64,000 nt of DNA from Thermoplasmatota archaeon (GTDB lineage Archaea > Thermoplasmatota > B47-G6 > B47-G6B > 47-G6). The stretch spans positions 62,001-126,000 of the forward strand of contig JAPDJS010000009.1 of assembly GCA_029258975.1 (NCBI GenBank), in the 5' to 3' direction. Position 1 is the stretch's first letter. Every line of letters begins with the position of its first letter. The notes beneath the pieces were generated by a model. It had not been told where the DNA came from. It worked only from the letters and a program-made list of their open reading frames with translations, and did not search any database. A program made the translations under genes and the position numbers. This document shows positions 26,684-35,466 of this stretch, piece after piece.

Positions 26684-27568
26684 ATGCGTCATCCCGCCGT
26701 AGCAGGTGCATTTTATCCCTCTGAGTCCTCGACTTTAGAGAAAACTATAGAAGAATGTTTTCTAGACAGCAAATTTGGTCCTGGAGAGCTGCCGAGAAGA
26801 GGTAACGCTAAGATCTTTGGGGTTCTAGTTCCTCATGCTGGATATGTCTATTCTGGACCAATTGCAGCACATTCTTTTAAGGCAATTTCAGAGGCTGGTG
26901 GGTTTGAGACATATGTTATTATAGGTACAAACCACACTGGATACGGCCTTCCAATATCCATCTCTCCTGAAGACTGGATAACACCATTTGGAAGCGTTCC
27001 CTTAGATAAGGAGCTTGCAGAGCAGATTATAAAAAAATCTAAGGTTGCAGATTTTGACAGATATGCACATTTTGCAGAACATTCCGTTGAAGTTCAAATC
27101 CCATTCATTCAGTATATCCATAAGAAACTAGGGCTTGGGGAGTTTAGGATTGTTGCCATTACGATGGGAATACACCATGATCTGGAGTTGATAAAATCGT
27201 TGGCTCAAGGCATTTTTGATGCCATAAGAGAGTTAGGCAGGAATGCTATTGTAATTGCAAGTAGCGACTTAAATCATGTGGGAAGATACTACGGTGTTCG
27301 CACAGAGGGGCTTACCGCGAGGGAGTATGGAGAGCGTCTAGACAATATTGCTATAGAGGCTATTCTCTCGTTTGATGTTCAAAAATTCTTAAAGGTTGTA
27401 AAAGAGAATCAAATGAGCGTATGTGGTGTTGGAGCCATAGCTACTTTAATGGAATACAGCAAAATTGCTGGTGCAAAAGAAATAAGACTCCTTAAATATG
27501 CAAACTCAGCTCAAATTTCCGGTGATGAAGACATCTCTGTGGGCTATGCCTCAATTATTACTCTTTAA
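26684..27568 (+). CDS. MEMO1 family protein
   Basis: 294 residues, AmmeMemoRadiSam-type MEMO domain with a class III dioxygenase fold. Conserved metal-site residues lie in VPHAGYVYSGP, IIGTNHTGYG and SVCGVGA. The biochemical role in archaea is not established. ATG 26684 follows GGTGTGTGAT. It is a regular member of this archaeal string between S2 and mevalonate kinase. Confidence 0.9.
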   Translation: MRHPAVAGAFYPSESSTLEKTIEECFLDSKFGPGELPRRGNAKIFGVLVPHAGYVYSGPIAAHSFKAISEAGGFETYVIIGTNHTGYGLPISISPEDWITPFGSVPLDKELAEQIIKKSKVADFDRYAHFAEHSVEVQIPFIQYIHKKLGLGEFRIVAITMGIHHDLELIKSLAQGIFDAIRELGRNAIVIASSDLNHVGRYYGVRTEGLTAREYGERLDNIAIEAILSFDVQKFLKVVKENQMSVCGVGAIATLMEYSKIAGAKEIRLLKYANSAQISGDEDISVGYASIITL

Positions 27569-27622
27569 CCCTCCCTATCATAGTCCTCAACGAGCTAGGA
27601 AAAGTGCATGGGGTGAAGCTTT

Positions 27623-28552
27623 GTGAAAATAACTACAAGTGCACCTGGTAAAGTTATATTGTTTGGTGAGCATGCTGTTGTTTACGGAGAGCCCTCTTTA
27701 TCCACGGCCATCTCGTTAAGGCTCAGAAACTCGATACTAATATCGGATGATGACTTCCAAATCGAGAAGATTTCAAATCCATATTTAAAAGAGATAACGA
27801 AGCTTTACAAAAAGAAAATTGTCACTAATACTTCAAGCGACATTCCTCCTTCCTCTGGACTGGGATCATCCGCAGCCTATACTGTTTCTACAATTGCAGG
27901 CATAGAGAAAATCTTGAAAAATAGTTGGAATTTGAAAAATATTGCCACAAAGTCGTTTCAGATAGAATATGGTGCTCAGGGAAGGGCAAGTCCAAATGAT
28001 ACTAGTGTTGCAACTTTGGGAGGATACATAATGCTTTCAAGAGATAAAAAAGAGGGTTTTCTTTGGAAAGTGGAAAAAAATAATGTTTATTGGAATATTA
28101 ATAAGCTCTCTCTTGAACCAATCAGAATTGCAATAATATTTACGCGTAAACCCTCAAATACAGCTCAAATGGTAGCAATGGTAAGAGATAGATACGAAAA
28201 ATATGACGATGTTAAAAATGCTATAAAAGAAATTGGAAATATTGTCCTAGAAGCTACTGACTCTATAAGGGAGCATGATCTCGAAAAAATAGGAAATCTA
28301 ATGACAAAAAATCAGCATTTGTTAAGAATTTTGGGAGTATCTAATGAAGAGCTTGAGACTATAATCCATACTTTATCAAAATATTGTTATGGAGCAAAGC
28401 TTACAGGAGCTGGTGGCGGCGGAAGCGTAATAGGCATACCCAAAGAAGGTTATGAGGATAAAATCATAGAAATATTCAAAGGATCTCCATACGACGTATA
28501 TATAGTCAATAGCGGTGCTGAAGGTGTCAAAACAGAAGAGAATAATATATAA
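27623..28552 (+). CDS. mvk: Mevalonate kinase
   Basis: 309 residues, GHMP kinase; phosphorylates mevalonate for isoprenoid lipid synthesis. Motifs are SAPGKVILFGEHAVVYGEP at the N-terminus, PPSSGLGSSAAYTVS (ATP loop) and KLTGAGGGGSVIG near the C-terminus. GTG 27623 follows GGGGTGAAG. The gene end overlaps isopentenyl phosphate kinase by about 29 bp, indicating translational coupling. Confidence 0.94.
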   Translation: MKITTSAPGKVILFGEHAVVYGEPSLSTAISLRLRNSILISDDDFQIEKISNPYLKEITKLYKKKIVTNTSSDIPPSSGLGSSAAYTVSTIAGIEKILKNSWNLKNIATKSFQIEYGAQGRASPNDTSVATLGGYIMLSRDKKEGFLWKVEKNNVYWNINKLSLEPIRIAIIFTRKPSNTAQMVAMVRDRYEKYDDVKNAIKEIGNIVLEATDSIREHDLEKIGNLMTKNQHLLRILGVSNEELETIIHTLSKYCYGAKLTGAGGGGSVIGIPKEGYEDKIIEIFKGSPYDVYIVNSGAEGVKTEENNI

Positions 28553-29297
28553 GCTTGGTGGAAGCGTCATAACAGATAAAAACAAAAAAGAAGTCGCAAG
28601 AAGAGGCGTAATAGAGAGCATACTCAAAATAGTTCAGGACAGTGCTGTAGCTATCGTCCACGGAGGGGGAGGATTTGGCCATTATGTAGCTCATGAGGTG
28701 GGACTAAATTTACGCCCAGTGACCGTTGAAGATGCCAGAAAGGTTATGGAAAGTATGGATAAACTTTCTACAATTGTATATAACGTTGCTAGAAGCGTCT
28801 GGCCCAATGTCATTCTCATAAAGCCAAGAGATTTTATAATTAACAAAAATCTAAAAATTTATGACGCATATTTGGATATTCTAGCCACATACTATGAGCT
28901 AGGTAGTATAATATTGACTCATGGGGATGTTGTTCCAGATTTAGGCGAATATAGGTTCTCCGTTTGTAGCGGAGATGTTCTTGTTGTCCTTCTTTCCATA
29001 ATAATAAACCCAGATGCTGTTGTCTTTTTAAGCGATGTAGACGGACTTTTTACAGCAGATCCTAAGAAAAATCCCAATGCAGAGCTTATTAAGGATGTAA
29101 AAGCGTCGGAACTATATGGGAAGTTTGAGGAGTCTTCTTCAAAAGATGTTACTGGAGGTATGAGGCTAAAGGTAGATACTATAAGAGATCTTGCTAGAAT
29201 TTCAGATGTCTATGTATTAAATGGACTAAACTTCGAGAACCTAAGAAAGTTCGTCAGAGGTGAAAATTTTGTCGGGACAAGAATTAGAAAAGGATAA
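28524..29297 (+). CDS. ipk: Isopentenyl phosphate kinase
   Basis: 257 residues, amino-acid-kinase fold; makes isopentenyl diphosphate in the archaeal alternative mevalonate pathway. The motifs IIYKLGGSVITDKNK, VHGGGGFGHYVAHEV (catalytic His), LTHGDVVPD and LSDVDGLFTADPKKNP are characteristic. No ATG is near the expected N-terminus; GTG 28524 is favoured and GTG 28515 is an alternative. Both starts lie inside the mevalonate kinase gene, and its own end overlaps IDI-2. Confidence 0.93.
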   Translation: MSKQKRIIYKLGGSVITDKNKKEVARRGVIESILKIVQDSAVAIVHGGGGFGHYVAHEVGLNLRPVTVEDARKVMESMDKLSTIVYNVARSVWPNVILIKPRDFIINKNLKIYDAYLDILATYYELGSIILTHGDVVPDLGEYRFSVCSGDVLVVLLSIIINPDAVVFLSDVDGLFTADPKKNPNAELIKDVKASELYGKFEESSSKDVTGGMRLKVDTIRDLARISDVYVLNGLNFENLRKFVRGENFVGTRIRKG

Positions 29298-30333
29298 GCT
29301 AATTGAAAAAAGAAAGGAAGATCACATAAAATTAGTTGTAAGTAAAAACACTCAAGCTTCATACAATTTTTGGGACGACGTAATTCTAGAGCATAACGCA
29401 ATACCAGAAATCGACTATGATGAAATATCCACAGAAGCTGTATTTTTAGGAAAAAAGATAGGATATCCCGTGATGATAGTGGCCATAACTGGAGGATTTA
29501 AAAAGGGAATGGAAATAAATGAATATCTAGCAAAAATCTCTGAAAAATATCAGATACCAATGGGTGTTGGGAGTCAAAGGGCTGCGCTTGTAAAAAAGGA
29601 GTTAAAGGAAACATACAGCATCATTAGGGAATATGATGTTCCTGTGAGGGTTGGAAATATAGGGGCACCACAACTTCTTTCGCTTTCCATAGACGATATT
29701 CAAACCCTCGTTGATATGATAGATGCCCATGCTATTGCGGTACATCTGAATTATTTGCAGGAAGTGGTACAGCCAGAGGGAGATCTTATCAGTAAAGGTC
29801 TTCTTGAAAAAATCCAAGAAATCTCAAAGAGCTTAAATGTACCTGTAATAGTAAAAGAGACGGGCGCTGGCTTCTCATATAAGGTTGCTTTAAAGGTACT
29901 TAAGACCGGAATAAAAGGTATAGATTCCAGTGGAGTTAGCGGAACGTCTTTTTCAGCAATAGAATACTATAGAGCCCTTGAAAATCAAGATTCCGTAAAG
30001 GCAAATTTGGGCAAGATCCTTTGGGATTGGGGTATCCCGGCGCCGGTGTCACTAATAAACTGTAAAAGAGCTGTATCGAGACTTCGAAAAAAGGTCTATA
30101 TAATCGGGAGCGGAGGCATAAGACACGGTCTAGATGCCGCAAGGGCTTTAGTTCTTGGTGCAGACGTTGCAGGAATTGCAAGGAGAGCTTTAGAAGCTTA
30201 CTTTAATAAAACGGATTTATCGGACTTCATTAAGGAATTAAAGGCAATAATGTTCCTCACAGGATCAAAGAATGTAAAAGATTTAAGATCTGTAAAATAC
30301 CATCTCGTCGGAAGACTTAAAGAATATATTTGA
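29269..30333 (+). CDS. fni: Isopentenyl-diphosphate delta-isomerase, type 2 (FMN)
   Basis: 354 residues; interconverts IPP and DMAPP using FMN and NADPH. Characteristic stretches are KRKEDHI at the N-terminus, GVGSQRAAL, IAVHLNYLQEVVQPEGD, VIVKETGAGFS and IIGSGGIRHGLDAARAL. A TTG start at 29269 is the best-placed codon after AGAGGTGA (29256-29263). It overlaps the end of isopentenyl phosphate kinase by 29 bp, so this pathway block is translated as a coupled chain. Confidence 0.93.
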   Translation: MSGQELEKDKLIEKRKEDHIKLVVSKNTQASYNFWDDVILEHNAIPEIDYDEISTEAVFLGKKIGYPVMIVAITGGFKKGMEINEYLAKISEKYQIPMGVGSQRAALVKKELKETYSIIREYDVPVRVGNIGAPQLLSLSIDDIQTLVDMIDAHAIAVHLNYLQEVVQPEGDLISKGLLEKIQEISKSLNVPVIVKETGAGFSYKVALKVLKTGIKGIDSSGVSGTSFSAIEYYRALENQDSVKANLGKILWDWGIPAPVSLINCKRAVSRLRKKVYIIGSGGIRHGLDAARALVLGADVAGIARRALEAYFNKTDLSDFIKELKAIMFLTGSKNVKDLRSVKYHLVGRLKEYI

Positions 30334-30381
30334 TGGAAGATTTTTCCATTAAGAAATAGTGTAAACTATGAGGTGTTTGTC

Positions 30382-31371
30382 TTGAGAGAGAGTTCCAAAA
30401 GGATCATTGAGGAGCTTGCAAATAGGGTTAATGAGAACCTTAAGGATCTTTTAATTGTCAAACCTCCAGAGAGGTTCTATAAGGCTGTAGGATGGTTACC
30501 TCTTGCAGGAGGAAAACGGCTAAGACCCGTCATGGCGCTTGCTGTAGGTAAAATGCTAGGCGCTAATGAGGAGGATGTGATGCCATTCGCCCTTGCTTTG
30601 GAGCTAACACACAATTTCACGCTTGTTCATGACGATATTATTGACGAAGATGAATTCAGGCGTGGCGTAAAAACTGTTCATGTAGCATTTGATATCCCGA
30701 CAGCCATAATCGCTGGAGACACACTCTTTGCAATGGCCTATCGAGAGATCTCCAAGCTTAATGTTCCAGGAGAAATTCTCAAGGAAATATTAAGAGATTT
30801 CTCAGAGATGGTTATTGAGCTCGCGGAAGGCGAATATGAAGATGTGGAATTTGAAAAACGCGCAGATGTCACTACAGAGGAATATATTGAAATGATTAGA
30901 AAGAAGACTGCGAGGATTATGCAAACAGCGTGTTATGGTGCCACACTAATAAGTACCAGATCCTACGAGGATGCTAAAAAATTGGGTAACTATGGCCTCT
31001 ACGTAGGCCTCGCATTCCAAATTCAGGATGACATTTTAGGCCTCATAGGAGATCCTAAAGTGACGGGTAAGCCTGTCGGAAGCGATATTCGTAAGGGTAA
31101 AAAGACAATCCTTGTAATTCACGCCTTAAACAACACAGACGAGGATACTGCAAAGAGACTTTTAGAAATTCTAAATAAGCCAGAAAAAACTGATGAAGAA
31201 GTTAATGAAGCTACAGAAATAATAAAGAAGGTAGGAAGTATTGAATACGCAAAAGATCTAGCACTAAAATACGCTAAAGACGCGTTAAAGGCATTAGACG
31301 GGCTTCCTGAAAACGAATATAAAGCTCTGTTAGAAGATCTCGCACACTACGTCGTTGAGCGCGTGAAATGA
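30382..31371 (+). CDS. idsA: Geranylgeranyl diphosphate synthase
   Basis: 329 residues, trans-prenyl chain elongation enzyme for archaeal lipid cores. The first Asp-rich motif is VHDDIIDEDEFRRG, the second IQDDILGLIGD, with GGKRLRP near the N-terminus. Chain length (C15/C20) is inferred from context. A TTG at 30382 is the likely start, seven bases after GAGGTG; this and the IDI-2 start show repeated TTG use. In many euryarchaea an RNase J-like gene separates IDI-2 from this gene; here it is missing. The stop overlaps an in-frame ATG of GluRS as ATGA. Confidence 0.93.
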   Translation: MRESSKRIIEELANRVNENLKDLLIVKPPERFYKAVGWLPLAGGKRLRPVMALAVGKMLGANEEDVMPFALALELTHNFTLVHDDIIDEDEFRRGVKTVHVAFDIPTAIIAGDTLFAMAYREISKLNVPGEILKEILRDFSEMVIELAEGEYEDVEFEKRADVTTEEYIEMIRKKTARIMQTACYGATLISTRSYEDAKKLGNYGLYVGLAFQIQDDILGLIGDPKVTGKPVGSDIRKGKKTILVIHALNNTDEDTAKRLLEILNKPEKTDEEVNEATEIIKKVGSIEYAKDLALKYAKDALKALDGLPENEYKALLEDLAHYVVERVK

Positions 31372-31382
31372 CGGTGTGGGCC

Positions 31383-33074
31383 ATGGGTATTGATCAGAGA
31401 GTATTAGATCTAATTTACGCTGTAACTTTAAAATACTCGATTAAATATGGGGGAAAGACTTCTCCTAAATTTATAATAGGTAAAGTTATCGCGATAAAGC
31501 CAGATATAAAGAAAAATCTAAGAGATATCATTCCCGAAATAAACAAAATCGTAGAGAAAGTAAATAACATGACGCTTGAAGAACAGAAGGCTGAATTCGA
31601 AAAATATAAAGATATTCTCCCCGAAGAGGTTAAAAAAGAAGAGAAGAAGGTCTTGCCACCACTAAAAGGCGCTGAAGAAGGGAAAGTAAGAATGAGGTTT
31701 GCTCCGGGTCCCTCGGGACCTCTCCACATTGGTCACTCCCGTGCCGTTATTCTTAACGATGAATACGTAAAAATGTACAAAGGAGTTTTTATCTTACGTC
31801 TTGAGGATACAAACCCTAGAAATGTTCTTCCAGAAGCCTACGATATGATTAAAGAGGACGTAGAGTGGTTAGGCGCCAAATGGCATGAGTTCTATATCCA
31901 AAGCGATAGAATGGAAATTTATTACGAACACGCAAAAAAGCTCCTAGAGATGGGCAAGGCCTATATATGTACTGAGGATCCTGAAACGTGGAGAAAAAAG
32001 AAAGTGCATGGAGAGAAGATTCCAGAGAGGGATTTACCGCCAGAAGTTCAATTAGAAAAATGGGAGAAGATGCTTGAAGGAGAGTATGATGAAGGAGAAG
32101 CCGTTTTTGTTGTAAAGACAGACTTAAATCATCCCAACCCAGCTGTAAGAGATTTCGTTGGATTTAGAATAATAAAGGATATCCCCCATCCAAGGACAGG
32201 TGAAAAGTACATTGTATATCCTACGTACAATTTTGCAGTTGCTATAGACGACCATCTTATGGGTGTTACTCACGTCTTAAGAGGAAAAGATCATCTTGTA
32301 AATACAATGAGACAGGAATACATCTACGAGCACTTTGGTTGGAAAAAGCCATTTTTCTATCATTATGGCCTAGTCTCTATGGAGGACGTAATTTTAAAGA
32401 CGACGACGATAAAAGAAGGGATAAAGAAAGGAGAATACATCGGCTGGGATGATCCTAGATTGGGTACTTTGAGGGCTTTGGCAAAACGGGGAATAAAACC
32501 AGAAGCCATTAGAAAGTATTGGCTTGATGTAGGGCTTAAGGAAGTTGACATTAAATTCTCGTGGGATATCTTATACTCCTACAATAGAGAGCTCATTGAC
32601 AGGGACGCAAATAGGTATTTCTTCGTTTGGGATCCCGTAGAAGTTGAAATAAAAGGTTCAGGAACATATGAAGCAAAAATTCCGAAACATCCTAACGATC
32701 CTTCAAGAGGTTTCAGAGAACACAAAGTTTCCTTACCGACGAAAGTATACTTAGCAAAATCCGACTGGGAGAGAATCTCTGAAGGAGAGACATTCAGACT
32801 AAAAGATCTCTTCAATGTTACTAGAAGAGGAGACATCCTCGAATTTGCAGGGAATGATCTTGCAATACTCAAAAAAGGTGCAAAAATATTACACTGGCTG
32901 CTTGAAGGTCTTCCCATGACTGTTATTAAACCCAACGGCGAAAAATACGAGGGAATTGTGGAAAAATACATAGAAGAAAGTCTAGGAAATGTGGTCCAAC
33001 TAGAAAGATTTGGATATTGTAGAGTTGAAAAAGGAAAGGATGGTAGAATTATAGGATTTTATACGCACCCTTGA
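31383..33074 (+). CDS. gltX: Glutamyl-tRNA synthetase (archaeal, probably non-discriminating)
   Basis: 563 residues of the archaeal GluRS/GlnRS-like type with an N-terminal extension of about 100 residues. The HIGH motif is RFAPGPSGPLHIGHSRA. The KMSKS region, expected as LSxSxIRKGI, reads ILKTTTIKEGIKKG, a noticeable deviation. The C-terminus is beta-rich anticodon-binding, as in GlnRS. Archaea with this enzyme usually charge both tRNA-Glu and tRNA-Gln and then use GatDE, an inference here. ATG 31383 follows GGTGTGG; ATG 31368 overlaps the preceding stop. tRNA-Gln, Thr and Glu lie just downstream on the other strand. Confidence 0.93.
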   Translation: MGIDQRVLDLIYAVTLKYSIKYGGKTSPKFIIGKVIAIKPDIKKNLRDIIPEINKIVEKVNNMTLEEQKAEFEKYKDILPEEVKKEEKKVLPPLKGAEEGKVRMRFAPGPSGPLHIGHSRAVILNDEYVKMYKGVFILRLEDTNPRNVLPEAYDMIKEDVEWLGAKWHEFYIQSDRMEIYYEHAKKLLEMGKAYICTEDPETWRKKKVHGEKIPERDLPPEVQLEKWEKMLEGEYDEGEAVFVVKTDLNHPNPAVRDFVGFRIIKDIPHPRTGEKYIVYPTYNFAVAIDDHLMGVTHVLRGKDHLVNTMRQEYIYEHFGWKKPFFYHYGLVSMEDVILKTTTIKEGIKKGEYIGWDDPRLGTLRALAKRGIKPEAIRKYWLDVGLKEVDIKFSWDILYSYNRELIDRDANRYFFVWDPVEVEIKGSGTYEAKIPKHPNDPSRGFREHKVSLPTKVYLAKSDWERISEGETFRLKDLFNVTRRGDILEFAGNDLAILKKGAKILHWLLEGLPMTVIKPNGEKYEGIVEKYIEESLGNVVQLERFGYCRVEKGKDGRIIGFYTHP

Positions 33075-33228
33075 CATCTTCCTCACAATAAAGCACAGAG
33101 ATCTCTGCAGATCTTTTAGATGATGCGTATTTATCCTTTTCTTATTAATGTGTCCTCAACCTGTCGACTCATTTCTATCATGAGGATAAAGCTTCCTCGA
33201 TAATGCTGTGTAAAATTAAGTTGTATGG

Positions 33229-33301
33229 TAGCCCCGCCCGGATTCGAACCGGGGTCGCGGGGTCCAGAGCCCCGCATGCTAGGCCGCTACACCACGGGGC
33301 T
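33229..33301 (-). tRNA. tRNA-Gln (anticodon CTG)
   Basis: Acceptor AGCCCCG/CGGGGCT, anticodon stem CGGGG/CCCCG around CTCTGGA, giving CTG. T-loop TTCGAAT. Discriminator A is at 33229 and CCA is encoded at 33226-33228. It is the last of three minus-strand tRNAs. Confidence 0.95.
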
Positions 33302-33403
33302 ATCTTAGCTCCGAGCGGGACATTATAACCTAAGAAAGAGGTGCTTAATAAAAATTTTCGAAACACGAGATCCCATTCAACTGATTAAAAAGAATCTAAG
33401 TGG

Positions 33404-33476
33404 AGCCACCGCCGGGATTTGAACCCGGGACCTCCGCCTTACCAGGGCGGCGCTCTACCAGCTGAGCTACGGTGGC
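33404..33476 (-). tRNA. tRNA-Thr (anticodon GGT)
   Basis: Acceptor GCCACCG/CGGTGGC, D-arm GCTCAGCTGGTAGAGC, anticodon stem CCGCC/GGCGG around CTGGTAA, giving GGT. Discriminator T is at 33404 and CCA is encoded at 33401-33403. Confidence 0.95.
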
Positions 33477-33488
33477 ATAAAATATTGG

Positions 33489-33563
33489 TGCTCCCGCCGG
33501 GATTTGAACCCGGGTCACGGGGTTGAGAGCCCCGTATGCTAGGCCGGGCTACACCACGGGAGC
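33489..33563 (-). tRNA. tRNA-Glu (anticodon CTC)
   Basis: Acceptor GCTCCCG/CGGGAGC, anticodon stem CGGGG/CCCCG around CTCTCAA, giving CTC. Discriminator A is at 33489 and CCA is encoded at 33486-33488. It is the promoter-proximal gene of the Glu-Thr-Gln cluster; a TTTATAT element at about 33596-33602 lies at a TATA-like distance upstream. Confidence 0.95.
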
Positions 33564-33935
33564 ATCCGTGCCTAACCATTTCAATAATATCGGAGATATA
33601 AAACTTTCCTTAATCGATGCCTTTGTGACTAGAGTGTATTTTCTCACTGAACACTATTTAACATATCTTAGGTACTATTGGAGTATATTTCTACCTTTTA
33701 TATTATAATTTCGTCCTAATTAAATTAGCCAAAAAATAAATAACAAGAATACGTATAATATGGGGAAATTTTTAGAAGACATTTAATAAGCATCCTACGA
33801 TAAAAATTAAACATTATCATCGGAATTACAAGACATTATCCTTTTCAATAACAATCAATTTATCACACTTATAGTGTTAAAAAAATAAATCGTTAAGCAA
33901 AAAAGTAAACATAAGCAAAGGGGCGGGGGTGAAGT
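33564..33935. other. 372-bp AT-rich divergent spacer
   Basis: The region separates the leftward tRNA cluster from the rightward secreted-protein cassette. It holds the tRNA promoter at its left (TTTATAT near 33600, minus strand) and several TATA-like runs. At its right end is a strongly G-rich ribosome-binding stretch, GGGGCGGGGGTGA (33920-33932). No ORF, tRNA or repeat array is visible. Confidence 0.6.
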
Positions 33936-34136
33936 ATGTCAAGACATTTATGCTCTCTAAAAGGCTTTGTGATAACTATTCTGATACTCTTTGGATGCTG
34001 TGGACTTGTGGCTATTCCACAATCTTTAAACGCTATACCCTCAGAGAATACCAACACTCCCCAAGTGGGAGGCCTTCTCAGTGAGGAGTATGTATACGAC
34101 GAAGACGTTGGCTCTTTTCCCACTATAAGCGTATAG
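33936..34136 (+). CDS. Secreted protein, N-terminal half (stops at amber codon)
   Basis: 66 residues before TAG at 34134-34136. Residues 1-33 form a signal peptide (charged start, then GFVITILILFGCCGLVAIPQ), and the rest is short and acidic (EEYVYDEDVG). An unusually G-rich ribosome-binding site (GGGGGTGA) sits four bases from ATG 33936. The frame after the amber stays open for another 69 codons, so this is probably the first half of one 136-codon gene, interrupted by a nonsense codon. I recognise no family. It leads the cassette that ends with the ABC ATPase. Confidence 0.6.
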   Translation: MSRHLCSLKGFVITILILFGCCGLVAIPQSLNAIPSENTNTPQVGGLLSEEYVYDEDVGSFPTISV

Positions 34137-34346
34137 GTGGGCGGTTACCTTAATGTGTACCAAGGAAGGCTAACACGCTGGGATCATGGATTTGGACCCG
34201 CGGGATGGTATTGGAGAGAAGTTTATCCCACCGATATATATGGTGACCCGATATATGATGTTCCATACGCATATGCTCAAGGAAAAGGTTTCGTCTTGGA
34301 AGGTATGAGTTACTACGAGGATATTGTGTATGCGAAGATTCCATAA
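34137..34346 (+). CDS. Secreted protein, C-terminal half (same frame after amber)
   Basis: 69 further codons in exactly the frame of 33936, starting directly after TAG with GTG and ending at TAA 34344-34346. The sequence is rich in Tyr, Trp and Gly (VGGYLNVYQ, GFGPAGWYWREVYP, DVPYAYAQGKG), as in small secreted beta-rich proteins. The GTG has no ribosome-binding site, so independent translation is doubtful. Its last 17 bp overlap the next gene, whose ribosome-binding site GAGG (34317-34320) lies inside it. This suggests the two were coupled in an intact ancestor. Confidence 0.5.
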   Translation: MGGYLNVYQGRLTRWDHGFGPAGWYWREVYPTDIYGDPIYDVPYAYAQGKGFVLEGMSYYEDIVYAKIP

Positions 34347-35454
34347 TGTCTTTTTTCTGAAAGGAAAGAGCTCGTTTTTTATTTCTCTAAGACTTTTCTC
34401 CTTTTTATTCTCATTTTTATTGGTTCTATCGTCTATTTTAATTAGTGCTACCTCCTCTGCTGAGAATGATTCTTCGGATAACTTTCCGTTTTTAGGGGCC
34501 TATGCCACATATATAGCGCGAGGCGTGTATCAAGGGTGGTTGATTGACTATAGCAAAAATATAGAGTTCATTATTGGCAGCATTATTGATAGCGGCCCTA
34601 CTCCCGAATCCAAAAAAGACAATTACTTACTTATTAAGTGGCATATTGTAGACTTTAAAGATCCGTACTGGGTAGTAAATTTCTCTGTGAGCTTTATTAA
34701 CGCCACCGTAATCGTGTTAAACCTCAGCAATGAAGAGGTTACAAAGGAGTATCACAATACTAAAATAATATTTAGGGCCGTCTACTTCGTAAACAAGTAT
34801 AATGGAAGTTGCTACCTTTTAGAAACGAGAGAATTCTTAGGATACTGGCCTTTTTGGCTAACACGTAATGAATTAAATAATATAAACATGATAAGTAGGA
34901 GAATTCCTCCAGAATTCCGTAATTATACCCTAAACATCTCCCATTACTATCCCCAAATAGGATTTCTACAAACCAAGGGTGCCGGGTATTTTGTATTCAC
35001 CAATGAAAAGCTTGTCACATATAATTCCTCGATCCCTCCACCAATTATCCTACTTGTTAGTGCATGTTATAAAACAAATACTTCCTTGTGGAATGCAGGA
35101 GATCCGGCAGAAGTTTTTTATTACGAAACTAAATACGGGCTTTGTATAGGCATTAAAGAAATCTGGGGATTTTCCATGAGGTTTAAGAATAATACAAGCA
35201 TCATTACTCGGTTCTGGGGCTTTGATGACTTTAGACATAATGAGGTCATAGAAAACATTACTAAAGATGGTCTTTCATCTAAGAGGTTTATTTTTCCTGG
35301 CATAGTCATTTATAGCACCAATGTGGATGTTTTCTCTTCAAGAAACCCTCAGATGTCCCTTCCGAAAGGCCCTTCAGCATTAGTTGTGATATTAGGAACT
35401 GTCTTGGCGGCCGGAATAATTGTCCTAGATGTTGTTATAAGCAAAAGAAGTTAA
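34330..35454 (+). CDS. Membrane-anchored extracellular protein of unknown function
   Basis: 374 residues. An N-terminal signal/TM segment (about 17-38, SLRLFSFLFSFLLVLSSILI) and a C-terminal TM segment (about 347-368, ALVVILGTVLAAGIIVLDVV) enclose about 300 residues predicted to lie outside. That part has many N-glycosylation sequons (for example NAT, NGS, NYT, NIS, NSS, NTS, NIT), which supports an extracellular position. No enzyme motif is recognised. ATG 34330 follows GAGG at nine bases. It lies between the interrupted secreted protein and the ABC-2 permease, so it may be a receptor, chaperone or immunity partner of the exported product; this is inference. Confidence 0.65.
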   Translation: MRRFHNVFFLKGKSSFFISLRLFSFLFSFLLVLSSILISATSSAENDSSDNFPFLGAYATYIARGVYQGWLIDYSKNIEFIIGSIIDSGPTPESKKDNYLLIKWHIVDFKDPYWVVNFSVSFINATVIVLNLSNEEVTKEYHNTKIIFRAVYFVNKYNGSCYLLETREFLGYWPFWLTRNELNNINMISRRIPPEFRNYTLNISHYYPQIGFLQTKGAGYFVFTNEKLVTYNSSIPPPIILLVSACYKTNTSLWNAGDPAEVFYYETKYGLCIGIKEIWGFSMRFKNNTSIITRFWGFDDFRHNEVIENITKDGLSSKRFIFPGIVIYSTNVDVFSSRNPQMSLPKGPSALVVILGTVLAAGIIVLDVVISKRS

Positions 35455-35466
35455 GGGTGCAGGCAA

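Noticed and set aside
34134..34136. Pyrrolysine codon
   Set aside because: No pyl genes or methylamine methyltransferases are nearby, and TAG is used as a normal stop for several essential genes here.
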